The notes under the pieces were generated by a model. It did no database searches and had not been told where the DNA came from. It saw only the letters and a list, made by a program, of their open reading frames with translations. A DNA stretch of 6,490 nucleotides from CAZECE01 sp964510525 (GTDB lineage Bacteria > Pseudomonadota > Gammaproteobacteria > Pseudomonadales > JANQJO01). The stretch's first letter is position 1. Each line of letters starts with the position of its first letter. The position numbers and the translations under genes were made by a program. Where the stretch lies: contig CAZECE010000134.1 in assembly GCA_964510525.1 (NCBI GenBank), positions 1 to 6,490 on the forward strand. The letters run 5' to 3'. This document shows, one piece after another, positions 1 through 6,256 of the stretch.

Positions 1-484
1 CACCGTCAATTTCGCGGGTAACCGCAACGGTATCGCCATCAACTTTTACTTCTGAGGCAAACGTGCCTTGGCCACAACCGACAAGTGCCGCAAGCATTTG
101 TCCGGTTTGGTTATTGTCTGAATCAATCGCTTGCTTACCAAGAATGATCAGACCGGGTTGTTCTTGTTCAACGACTTTCGCCAGCAGCTTTGCCACCGAC
201 AATGAATCTGGACCATCTTCGGTATCGATTCGAATGCCGCGATCAGCACCGAGCGCAAGAGCGGCTCGAACTTGTTCTTCACAGGCTTTTGAACCTATGG
301 AAACCACGACAACTTCACTCGCTGTTCCTGCTTCCTTGAGGCGAACTGCCTCTTCAACAGCGATTTCACAAAATGGGTTCATGGCCATTTTAACGTTGGT
401 TAAATCAACAGCCGTTTTCTCTGCATTGACGCGTACTTTAACGTTGTAATCAATCACGCGTTTTACCGCGACTAATATTTTCAT
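1..484 (-). CDS. etfB: Electron transfer flavoprotein beta subunit, 3' end cut off by window edge
   Basis: The minus-strand frame from the ATG at 484 gives 161 residues and runs off the window; the family is usually about 250 residues. It begins MKILVAVKRVIDYNVKVRV, a typical ETF beta N-terminus. It continues with the conserved NPFCEIAVEEAVRLKE block (residues 37-52) and the nucleotide-binding segment DSDNNQTGQM (121-130), and stops at TREIDG, where the family signature begins. ETF beta pairs with ETF alpha to form a soluble FAD/AMP-containing carrier that takes electrons from acyl-CoA and other dehydrogenases and delivers them to ETF-ubiquinone oxidoreductase, which is encoded divergently at 1642. 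An AAGGAT ribosome-binding site lies at 492-497, 7 nt before the ATG. etfA is expected to follow beyond the window. Seen directly: residues and RBS. Known from the family: function. Confidence 0.96.
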   Translation of the reverse strand, partial: MKILVAVKRVIDYNVKVRVNAEKTAVDLTNVKMAMNPFCEIAVEEAVRLKEAGTASEVVVVSIGSKACEEQVRAALALGADRGIRIDTEDGPDSLSVAKLLAKVVEQEQPGLIILGKQAIDSDNNQTGQMLAALVGCGQGTFASEVKVDGDTVAVTREIDG

Positions 485-491
485 ACCCCAA

Positions 492-497
492 TCCTTA
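492..497 (-). promoter_or_regulatory. Ribosome-binding site of etfB
   Basis: AAGGAT on the minus strand, 7 nt before the ATG at 484. It fixes the etfB start, and the next residues match the known family N-terminus. I could not find a convincing -35/-10 pair for etfB in 485-600; the best (TTGAAG with CAACAT, 17 nt apart) matches the -10 consensus at only three positions. Confidence 0.75.
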
Positions 498-635
498 ACT
501 TTTGTTACTAGAAATGTTGCTAAAAAACTGAATAACCTTCAAAAAAGAGTGCACAGCCCATCAAAACCCCGCATTATTGTGGATTGCCTTTACTCAGGTC
601 AAGCAATGAAGCTTGTCCATTCAAGTACAAATCAC

Positions 636-640
636 GGAGG
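636..640 (+). promoter_or_regulatory. Shine-Dalgarno site that selects a TTG start
   Basis: GGAGG lies exactly 7 nt before the TTG at 648. Neither of the other in-frame start options, GTG at 549 or ATG at 606, has a comparable site. This supports a 256-residue DUF3800 protein beginning close to its conserved VDESGD motif. A small inverted repeat (CAAGC 600-604, GCTTG 611-615) lies just upstream and may be in the leader. Confidence 0.7.
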
Positions 641-647
641 CCGTGGC

Positions 648-1418
648 TTGACGAGCGATACCTTAACCTTACAGTGGAGTGATTACATCATCTATGTTGA
701 TGAAAGCGGTGACCACAGCCTCACCAGCATCAACCCGGATTATCCTGTCTTCGTTTTAACCTTTTGCATATTTCATAAAAATAATTATGCCGATTCCATC
801 GTCCCCGCACTGACGAAATTCAAATTTAAGCATTTTGGTCACGACATGATGGTATTGCATGAGCACGACATTCGAAAAGAAACCAATGGCTTTAATTTTA
901 AAAATAGAGCAGGCAAAACAGCATTTCTATCAGAGCTGAGTGAACTCATTGAACAGCAAAATTTTATCATTATTGGTGTTGTTATCGATAAGAACCAACT
1001 AGCTGATAGACATCAAGCTCCAGGCAATCCATATCATATCGCTTTAAAATTCTGCTTAGAACGCCTGCACTATTTCTTACGAGAGAAAAACCAGCACTCA
1101 CTACATACCCCGATTATTCTAGAAAATCGCGGCAAAAAAGAAGACAACGAACTTGAACTAGAATTCAGACGGTTGTGCGATGGCCAAACCATACATGGCC
1201 TAAACCTCAATTTCCATGCAATATTTGCTGATAAAAAAACGAACTCGACAGGTTTACAGCTCGCCGACTTAGTGGCTCGACCTATTGGTTTACGTATTAT
1301 TAGACCTAAGCAAGCAAACAAAGCCTTTCAGATTCTGGAGAAAAAGCTTTTTAGCAAAAACGGAAGAAAAGGAGCGGGCTCTGGTTATGAAGGGTATGGA
1401 TTGAAATGCTTTCCTTGA
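648..1418 (+). CDS. DUF3800 domain protein (RNase H-like fold family)
   Basis: This 256-residue protein starts at a TTG with a strong GGAGG site. It has the DUF3800 landmarks in order: YVDESGD near residues 16-22, a hydrophobic strand followed by an HEHD segment, IIGVVIDK, an acidic site in ILENRG (E159), QLADLVA (D207), and the usual closing motif YEGYGLKCFP. It therefore looks full-length. The aspartates and glutamate at D18, E159 and D207 are the likely metal-binding set of an RNase H-like fold; that is inferred from family knowledge, and activity is not established. DUF3800 genes are scattered, often in accessory DNA and near mobile or defence genes, and their role is unknown. This one is AT-richer by eye (sampled stretches about 38-40% GC, against about 47% or more in the ETF-QO gene). 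It separates etfB from the ETF-QO gene and has no partner gene beside it. No plus-strand terminator follows. Confidence 0.85.
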   Translation: MTSDTLTLQWSDYIIYVDESGDHSLTSINPDYPVFVLTFCIFHKNNYADSIVPALTKFKFKHFGHDMMVLHEHDIRKETNGFNFKNRAGKTAFLSELSELIEQQNFIIIGVVIDKNQLADRHQAPGNPYHIALKFCLERLHYFLREKNQHSLHTPIILENRGKKEDNELELEFRRLCDGQTIHGLNLNFHAIFADKKTNSTGLQLADLVARPIGLRIIRPKQANKAFQILEKKLFSKNGRKGAGSGYEGYGLKCFP

Positions 1419-1429
1419 TTCAAGCGCCT

Positions 1430-1464
1430 AAAAAGCGAAAAGCCCCGGTGATCACACCGAAGCT
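1430..1464 (-). terminator. Minus-strand intrinsic terminator with no upstream protein gene
   Basis: Read on the minus strand, AGCTTCGGTG (1464-1455), loop TGAT and CACCGGGGCT (1450-1441) form a 10-bp stem that includes two G-U wobbles. It is followed directly by TTTTCGCTTTTT (1441-1430). On the plus strand the same bases give CC/AA mismatches and no T run, so the element is directional. Confidence 0.75.
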
Positions 1465-1495
1465 CCAACGCCGATCGGGCACTCCCAATCCACTT
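1430..1495 (-). ncRNA. Candidate small RNA, about 65 nt, ending at an intrinsic terminator
   Basis: No protein gene lies on the minus strand here, yet there is a promoter-like element (TTGCAA at 1526-1531, 18-nt spacer, TAATAT read from 1507 to 1502) followed by a strong minus-strand terminator at 1430-1464. Transcription would begin near 1494-1495 and give an RNA of about 65 nt. Upstream of the terminator the RNA could form a small GGG-AGUG-CCC hairpin (1475-1484 region), next to the self-complementary CCGATCGG at 1471-1478. I do not recognise it as a named RNA family. It could instead be the relic of a lost minus-strand gene's terminator with a chance promoter. Confidence 0.45.
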
Positions 1496-1501
1496 GATAC
1501 T

Positions 1502-1531
1502 ATATTAGGCTATTTTAGAGAAAAATTGCAA
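1502..1531 (-). promoter_or_regulatory. Putative sigma-70 promoter driving the candidate small RNA
   Basis: On the minus strand TTGCAA (1531-1526) and TAATAT (1507-1502) are 18 nt apart, with four of six consensus matches in each box. It points away from the ETF-QO promoter, so the two would be divergent, with about 26 nt between their -35 boxes. Confidence 0.45.
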
Positions 1532-1551
1532 TACTGACTGACAAGCCATTG

Positions 1552-1560
1552 CAAAGTTTG
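1552..1560. promoter_or_regulatory. Short palindrome at the ETF-QO promoter, possible operator
   Basis: CAAAGTTTG is a perfect palindrome around a central G and overlaps the ETF-QO -35 box. ATTGCAA occurs twice, at 1525-1531 and 1548-1554, 23 bp apart and so on roughly the same helical face. PsrA-type fatty-acid regulators are known to control etf genes in related bacteria and use CAAAC/GTTTG-like half-sites. The match here is short and spaced differently, so the link is only suggestive. Confidence 0.25.
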
Positions 1561-1587
1561 TGAGAAAAGCAGCAGGTTATTTATAAT
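1558..1587 (+). promoter_or_regulatory. Sigma-70 promoter of the ETF-QO gene
   Basis: TTGTGA (1558-1563) and a perfect TATAAT (1582-1587) are separated by 18 nt. Transcription would start near 1594, leaving a leader of about 47 nt before the ATG at 1642. The ribosome-binding site GGGAG at 1630-1634 is 7 nt from that ATG. Confidence 0.7.
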
Positions 1588-1641
1588 ATCGACTTTTTTG
1601 ACGCCATTTTTGATTAGTCCATTTCCATTGGGAGACGCCAC

Positions 1642-3345
1642 ATGACCTCAGGTGATGCCACCATAGATCCTACTACTGCTGAACGCGAGTCCATGGAAGT
1701 CGATGTTGTGATCGTCGGCGGTGGGCCTGGAGGTCTAGCGGCTGCATGTCGATTGCAACAGTTAGCCACGGAAAAAGGCGAGCCATTAAGCATTGTCGTT
1801 GTAGAAAAAGCCTCTGAAATTGGCGCTCACATTTTATCCGGCGCTGTGTTAGACCCTAAAGCCTTGTTTGAACTGTTCCCTGAAACCCAGCAAAGCGACC
1901 ACGCTGTCCATCAGCCTGGTGGCATTCTAGAAACCCCAGTCACAGCCGATGAAGTCTACCTGTTTCGCAACCAAGAAAAAGCCACTCAAATTCCTAATGC
2001 ACTCGTCCCGAAGAGCACACACAACGACGGTAATTTTGTGGTCAGTCTGGCTAACGTCTGTCGCTGGCTGGGTGAACAGGCCGAAGCGCTGGGCGTCGAC
2101 ATTTTCCCCGGTTTCGCGGCCAGTGATTTATTGCTTGGTGATAACAACGAAGTTCAGGGGGTTGTCACGGGTCATTTTGGCGTCGACCACGAAGGCAAAG
2201 CCAAGCCCGGCTTTATGGCCGGTATGGAGCTCAAAGCCAAATATACGATTTTTGCCGAAGGCTGCCGGGGCCATTTAGGCAAACAGCTGATCTCCATGTA
2301 CAACCTCGCCAACCAAACCCAACACTATGCCATCGGCATCAAAGAACTGTGGGACATCGATCCGAAAAAACACCAGCCGGGTAAAGTCGTCCACGGCTTT
2401 GGCTGGCCCTTACTGGAAAATGGCGCCACAGGCGGCGGTTTTCTTTACCACACCGCCAACAACCAAGTATCGATGGGATTGATCACAGATTTAAACTACG
2501 ACAACCCTTATTTAAGCCCATTTGATGAAATGCAGCGCTTTAAGTTACACCCAGTGATCCGCGAAACTCTAGAAGGCGGCAAGCGCGTCTCTTATGGTGC
2601 CCGCGCGATCAACAAAGGCGGCTTTCAAGCCGTTCCTCAAATTGCTTTCCCTGGCGGCGTTCTCATCGGCTGCGATGCCGGGTTTATGAACTACGCTAAA
2701 ATCAAAGGCAGTCATAACGCCATGAAAACGGGCATGTTAGCCGCCGAAGCCATCTTCGAAGCTTTAGAGAGTGGCGATACGGGTGGCAATACGTTGTCGA
2801 ACTACACAGAAAAATACAAAGCTTCTTGGGTATATCAAGAACTTTGGGAAACACGGAACGTGGCCCCGGCCATGCACAAATACGGCATGATCAAAGGCAG
2901 CGCTTATACTTTCCTTGATCAAGTCATCCTTGGCGGCAAAGCGCCTTGGACGCTGACCGACCCTGTTCCCGATCACAAATGCATGAAACTGGCCAAAGAC
3001 AGCAAACAAATTGAATACCCAAAACCCGATGGCAAACTGACGTTCAACAAACTGGATTCGGTGTTTTTATCCAACACCAACCACGAAGAAGACCAGCCTT
3101 GTCATTTGCAATTAAAAGACGCAGAGCTCCCTATTCGCGACAACCTACCCAAATACGCGGAGCCCGCCCAGCGGTATTGCCCTGCTGGGGTGTATGAGGT
3201 CGTCGAAGAAAATGGCGATCAACGGTTTCAAATCAATGCACAGAACTGCGTACACTGCAAAACCTGCGACATCAAAGATCCTGCGCAAAACATCAACTGG
3301 GTAACACCTGAGGGGACGGGCGGGCCGAATTACCCAAATATGTGA
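1642..3345 (+). CDS. etfD: Electron transfer flavoprotein-ubiquinone oxidoreductase
   Basis: This 567-residue enzyme (family about 550) takes electrons from reduced ETF and reduces ubiquinone at the inner membrane, linking fatty-acid and amino-acid oxidation to respiration. The FAD-binding loop GGGPGG is at residues 26-31, followed by EKASEIGAHILSGAVLDP, the family hallmark. The block YGARAINKGGFQ (from residue 318) through IKGSHNAMKTGMLAAE (354-369) is also typical. The C-terminal ferredoxin-like part supplies the 4Fe-4S ligands C513, C536, C539 and C542 in CPAGVYE and NCVHCKTCDIKDP. All expected cofactor sites are present, so it should be functional. GGGAG 7 nt upstream supports the 1642 start; the in-frame ATG at 1693 would give the shorter N-terminus seen in some relatives. 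It is transcribed away from etfB, with the DUF3800 gene in between. Also called ETF dehydrogenase or ETF-QO. Confidence 0.97.
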   Translation: MTSGDATIDPTTAERESMEVDVVIVGGGPGGLAAACRLQQLATEKGEPLSIVVVEKASEIGAHILSGAVLDPKALFELFPETQQSDHAVHQPGGILETPVTADEVYLFRNQEKATQIPNALVPKSTHNDGNFVVSLANVCRWLGEQAEALGVDIFPGFAASDLLLGDNNEVQGVVTGHFGVDHEGKAKPGFMAGMELKAKYTIFAEGCRGHLGKQLISMYNLANQTQHYAIGIKELWDIDPKKHQPGKVVHGFGWPLLENGATGGGFLYHTANNQVSMGLITDLNYDNPYLSPFDEMQRFKLHPVIRETLEGGKRVSYGARAINKGGFQAVPQIAFPGGVLIGCDAGFMNYAKIKGSHNAMKTGMLAAEAIFEALESGDTGGNTLSNYTEKYKASWVYQELWETRNVAPAMHKYGMIKGSAYTFLDQVILGGKAPWTLTDPVPDHKCMKLAKDSKQIEYPKPDGKLTFNKLDSVFLSNTNHEEDQPCHLQLKDAELPIRDNLPKYAEPAQRYCPAGVYEVVEENGDQRFQINAQNCVHCKTCDIKDPAQNINWVTPEGTGGPNYPNM

Positions 3346-3373
3346 GCGTAAACTCTACTTAGTCATGATCCCA

Positions 3374-3402
3374 CTGGATGCCAGATCAAGTCTGGCATGA
3401 CG
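3374..3402 (-). repeat. REP-like palindromic repeat, copy A
   Basis: This 29-nt unit, read on the minus strand, runs from CGTCAT to ATCCAG around a 6-bp stem (GCCAGA / TCTGGC) with a CTTGA loop. It is the inverted partner of copy B at 3438-3466. Units of the form CGTCAT-stem-CTTGA-stem-ATCCAG are widely dispersed in intergenic DNA of proteobacteria. It lies 28 bp after the ETF-QO stop codon. Confidence 0.85.
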
Positions 3403-3437
3403 TAAACAAAGCTTACAGACATAAAGTTAAGCAAGAG

Positions 3438-3466
3438 CGTCATCCCAAACTTGATTTGGGATCCAG
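3438..3466 (+). repeat. REP-like palindromic repeat, copy B
   Basis: This plus-oriented 29-nt unit has stem CCCAAA / TTTGGG and loop CTTGA. It matches copy A at 25 of 29 positions after inversion. The pair is separated by 35 nt and could also fold as one long imperfect hairpin between the convergent ETF-QO and hydrolase genes. No T run follows, so classic intrinsic termination is not evident. The remaining intergenic bases, 3467-3559, hold nothing I recognise. Confidence 0.85.
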
Positions 3467-3559
3467 GGAACAAAAGCACGAAGATCAAACCTAGAAACAA
3501 GCCTGCAAACAGTTGCTACTTGACTCACACCATCTACAAATAATAAGAAACAAATCCAC

Positions 3560-4450
3560 TTACCCCGGCACACCAAAATAAAACCACTCTCCTCCCACAT
3601 CCGAGAAGGCTTTCGGCAACACCACATAACCTGACTCAGCCGCTCTAATTTCTTCACCATCCTCATAAACTGCCAACAACTCACCTGCCTCAACGGCATC
3701 GAAGTGCCGCCAATCTTTGGCGAATTGGCCTGCCCGCCTTTTATAATGAACCGTTTTCATCACCACAGTACGGCGCTCTTTGCCTTCAGCAAAATCGGTT
3801 TGCGTACCAGTTTGCTTAACAGGTTGACCATCGACTAACTGCAAATGCTGCAACGCCATCACAATCGCTTGAGCACCAATATCGGCATTATTGTCGTTAT
3901 TATGCTGACCACACTCGAGCGTAACTGAAATACCGCCCTTATCTCGAACATATTCCGTGGTACCAATCGATTCTAAGCGCCCTTTTTCAGAATCTTCTTG
4001 GTTCGCAAACGCCTCAGACCACCCACTGACAAAGTCATTCACCCCTAACGAATAGGCAAACGACGTTTCAGCGGCATCCGCCCCGCCCAAGAAAATAAAA
4101 GGCCCGCCAGGAGAAGCATACGAGTGCAAATCCAACAACACATCGGCTTGATCCAGCACGCTGCATAAAATAGGATCTATAAAATCCTCATAAGCCGTTG
4201 GATGTTGCTTTACATACAGATAGCGATTGAGGTTGCGATCAACAAATCGCACCTTTTGCGCCAGTGCTCGAGGATTGCACACCGGCACCATCAACAAGCG
4301 CCCCCGAGACAAAACCAAATCACCGGCATCCAATTGGCGTGATATCGCCTCGATCGCACACTTGCCGCAAGGCTCATTACCGTGAACACAGCCCAATACA
4401 ACCAGTGTTGGACCAGCATCAAAAGCCTGATATTGGAAAATTTTTAGCAT
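3560..4450 (-). CDS. Succinylglutamate desuccinylase/aspartoacylase family zinc hydrolase
   Basis: This 296-residue protein carries the M14-like deacylase signature. GCVHGNEP provides zinc ligands H23 and E26, DRNLNRYL (71-78) holds the substrate-carboxylate-binding Arg/Asn, DLHS gives the third zinc ligand H109, and TLECGQH gives the catalytic glutamate E179. A C-terminal beta-rich domain from about residue 200 matches the family layout. Members remove acyl groups from N-acyl amino acids or amides in the cytoplasm; no signal peptide is visible. It is not in an arginine-succinyltransferase (ast) cluster, so the AstE reaction should not be assumed and the substrate is unknown. It lies 68 nt after pilX on the same strand, and no clear terminator separates them. 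A TAG stop lies just upstream in frame, so the ATG at 4450 is the first possible start. The GGAG ribosome site is 12 nt away, a long spacing. Confidence 0.88.
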   Translation of the reverse strand: MLKIFQYQAFDAGPTLVVLGCVHGNEPCGKCAIEAISRQLDAGDLVLSRGRLLMVPVCNPRALAQKVRFVDRNLNRYLYVKQHPTAYEDFIDPILCSVLDQADVLLDLHSYASPGGPFIFLGGADAAETSFAYSLGVNDFVSGWSEAFANQEDSEKGRLESIGTTEYVRDKGGISVTLECGQHNNDNNADIGAQAIVMALQHLQLVDGQPVKQTGTQTDFAEGKERRTVVMKTVHYKRRAGQFAKDWRHFDAVEAGELLAVYEDGEEIRAAESGYVVLPKAFSDVGGEWFYFGVPG

Positions 4451-4518
4451 CCGGCCATGCTACTCCAAAGAGCACACCACAACAACTCGCAAGCAAAACC
4501 ATTAGGCCCCAGGCGCCA

Positions 4519-5001
4519 TTAAGCCCCATTCGGGATCAAACGCGACGTACCCACGACAACCGTTTCAGAAATCGATTCACCTTCCAGCTGAGAAACACAG
4601 GTAATTTCAACCAACGCCATTTGAAATTCTTCTAAATCAAAGTCCGCAACGTCCACTTCATAATAATTCAAATCCACTGTCACCGTCACCCCATCCAAAT
4701 CAATGGGTACGGCTTGATTCAAAATAGGCTCAGCCGCGGTGATGGCTTGATTTATTAAATCTTCATCGGCTTTGACATATTCCACACAGCTTTCTGCAGC
4801 CTGATAAGCCTGGTGGATTTTTTGTTGATTGGAGACAATACCCGCATTTAATACCATGGTTTGTGAACTGCTCATGACCATCACGCTCAAAACAGACAGC
4901 ACCACCAAAGCAATGACCAACACAACACCTTTTTGGCGATCAGGTGATCGCAGGTAAGATGACTTTAAATATGATCTTTTTTTATCAACTAAATACATCA
5001 T
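4519..5001 (-). CDS. pilX: Type IV pilus minor pilin, PilX family
   Basis: The 160-residue product has a basic 25-residue leader ending in RQKG, then a hydrophobic helix VVLVIALVVLSVLSVMVM (26-43). It continues with an amphipathic stretch ending QAYQAAESCVEYV (64-76), the PilX N-terminal domain pattern. Cleavage after G25 by prepilin peptidase would give a mature minor pilin. Position +5 is Ile rather than Glu, which I recall as common in PilX relatives. C72 and C135 could form the stabilising disulphide. The protein acts in the inner membrane and periplasm, where minor pilins prime pilus assembly and place PilY1 at the tip. The gene starts 26 nt after pilW on the same strand, so co-transcription is likely. 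Two ATGs occur in tandem at 5001 and 4998, with only a weak ribosome-binding site. Confidence 0.85.
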   Translation of the reverse strand: MMYLVDKKRSYLKSSYLRSPDRQKGVVLVIALVVLSVLSVMVMSSSQTMVLNAGIVSNQQKIHQAYQAAESCVEYVKADEDLINQAITAAEPILNQAVPIDLDGVTVTVDLNYYEVDVADFDLEEFQMALVEITCVSQLEGESISETVVVGTSRLIPNGA

Positions 5002-5027
5002 TAAAAATCTTTTAGCATGCCCCCGAA

Positions 5028-6227
5028 TTAACTTCGGTTTTTTAACTGAACAACTTTAGAAAACACTTTTTTAACACCATATTGATTTTGGTAATCACTG
5101 GACGATAACAGCTGATCATCGAGCAAGTAAGTTTTGGTATCAGGATACCTGTTCGAGCTGCTTAACGACGAAGCCAACAAACTCACCTTAACCGCACCAA
5201 CGGCCAGCATACCTGTATTAACCAAATCTGCTGCATCCGGTGGGTGATACACAACGTTTCCAGAACTCAACACTAACTCGTAACTCAGGCGCAAGTATTC
5301 AACCCCTTCGATCACCAATTCAGGGTCGTCTGTTTTCAACAAATTGTATCGATACAAACCATAGACAGAATCGCCTCTGGGCGTCTTGATGTGCGTTTCG
5401 GCAATGTAGTAAAGATCGCTATTAAAACGTCGAACCAATACATTGGGATTTTGTAAATACGTATTGTTAAGCGCGATCGACTCATTACTGCTATCTGAGT
5501 GCTCCAACACCACTGTATTATCAGCGGTCATCTCTGTCACGCCGGTAATGGTAAACACATCCCCTTTCACGCAATCACCCAGGTAAACGACATCCCCTTC
5601 TTGAAAATTAAGCCGCTCTTGGTCTTCTCCTGAAATGGTAATCTCACTGGTAGTAGAGCTCATATTAAGCGCTAACTCAGCGCCATCCGAAGACGCGTAC
5701 TGCACCGCAAATACATCACTGGAATGTCTAGGGGTCGCCTCAAGGCTGTCACCTAAGTTGGTAAAATTAACAATATCCTGCTGCACAGAAGACAAGGCGC
5801 CAGGGTCCGGCAGCCAGGCCCCCGTATCGGATATACGGAAGCCTCGCAATGAAGATTTCGCCAAGACCAGAGAATCCGGAACGGCATCAGAAACGGGGGC
5901 GATCTGAGAATTCACATCCCAAGCGTAAGATGACAAATTAGTATCAAATACCTCATCATCACCCAGTGTTGGCTCCAAACAACCGTAATTACCTCGCAAA
6001 CGCAACGCCATTTCAATGGTTTCCAAAGCAAAGTGGCCCTGTTGCAGCGTAGAATTGATGCTTTCACTGGTTACATACGATTTTTTAACATCCTCTGATA
6101 TGCTGACCACGCCTGCTGCCAGAAAAGCCCCTAAGCCCATAGCGACCATAAGCTCCACTAAACTGCCGCCTCTGACTCGACTAAAGCGTGCATGCTGTGT
6201 TGAAGACATCCTGCTATTGTTATGCAT
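5028..6227 (-). CDS. pilW: Type IV pilus minor pilin, PilW family
   Basis: The 399-residue protein opens with a type III (prepilin) signal: a basic leader, RVRG, then GSLVELMVAMGLGAFLAAGV as the start of the hydrophobic helix, with the invariant Glu at mature position 5 (E25). Downstream, QQGHFALETIEMALRLRGNYGC (62-83) and FQEGDVVYLGDC (208-219) are characteristic PilW segments. C83 and C219 are the likely disulphide partners. The length suits PilW (about 270-400). It works with PilV, PilX and FimU in the minor pilin complex that initiates pili and carries PilY1. The mature first residue would be Gly, not the usual Phe. The start at 6227 has AAAGG 14 nt upstream; ATG 6209 would shorten the leader by 6 residues and cannot be excluded. 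It lies 29 nt after the pilY1 stop codon. Confidence 0.88.
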   Translation of the reverse strand: MHNNSRMSSTQHARFSRVRGGSLVELMVAMGLGAFLAAGVVSISEDVKKSYVTSESINSTLQQGHFALETIEMALRLRGNYGCLEPTLGDDEVFDTNLSSYAWDVNSQIAPVSDAVPDSLVLAKSSLRGFRISDTGAWLPDPGALSSVQQDIVNFTNLGDSLEATPRHSSDVFAVQYASSDGAELALNMSSTTSEITISGEDQERLNFQEGDVVYLGDCVKGDVFTITGVTEMTADNTVVLEHSDSSNESIALNNTYLQNPNVLVRRFNSDLYYIAETHIKTPRGDSVYGLYRYNLLKTDDPELVIEGVEYLRLSYELVLSSGNVVYHPPDAADLVNTGMLAVGAVKVSLLASSLSSSNRYPDTKTYLLDDQLLSSSDYQNQYGVKKVFSKVVQLKNRS

Positions 6228-6256
6228 GGGCTTTCATTTAACCTTTAAACTCACTT

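Noticed and set aside
63..449. Plus-strand ORF of 128 residues
   Set aside because: It is the antisense shadow of etfB, whose minus-strand frame matches ETF beta throughout; the plus-strand product has no recognisable features.
549..647. N-terminal extension of the DUF3800 ORF from a GTG start
   Set aside because: No good ribosome site precedes GTG 549 or ATG 606, and the extra residues resemble nothing in the family; GGAGG before TTG 648 is far better.
1441..1464. The same hairpin as a plus-strand terminator for the DUF3800 gene
   Set aside because: On the plus strand the stem has CC/AA mismatches and is followed by CCAACG rather than a T run, so it is directional for the minus strand.
1471..1478. 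CCGATCGG palindrome considered as an integron attC or recombination site
   Set aside because: The RYYYAAC and GTTRRRY ends of attC sites are absent, and an 8-bp palindrome alone is not evidence.
1453..1494. Possible 13-codon GTG ORF on the minus strand inside the candidate small RNA
   Set aside because: No ribosome-binding site precedes it and its stop falls in the terminator loop; a non-coding RNA is the simpler reading.
3346..3559. Repeat pair considered as a CRISPR fragment
   Set aside because: There are only two copies, in inverted orientation and internally palindromic with the CGTCAT/ATCCAG REP-like form, and no cas genes are present.
3427..3699. Minus-strand ORF of 90 residues ending WIPNQVWDDALA
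   Set aside because: The tail is translated repeat copy B, and the rest is a shifted frame of the hydrolase gene.
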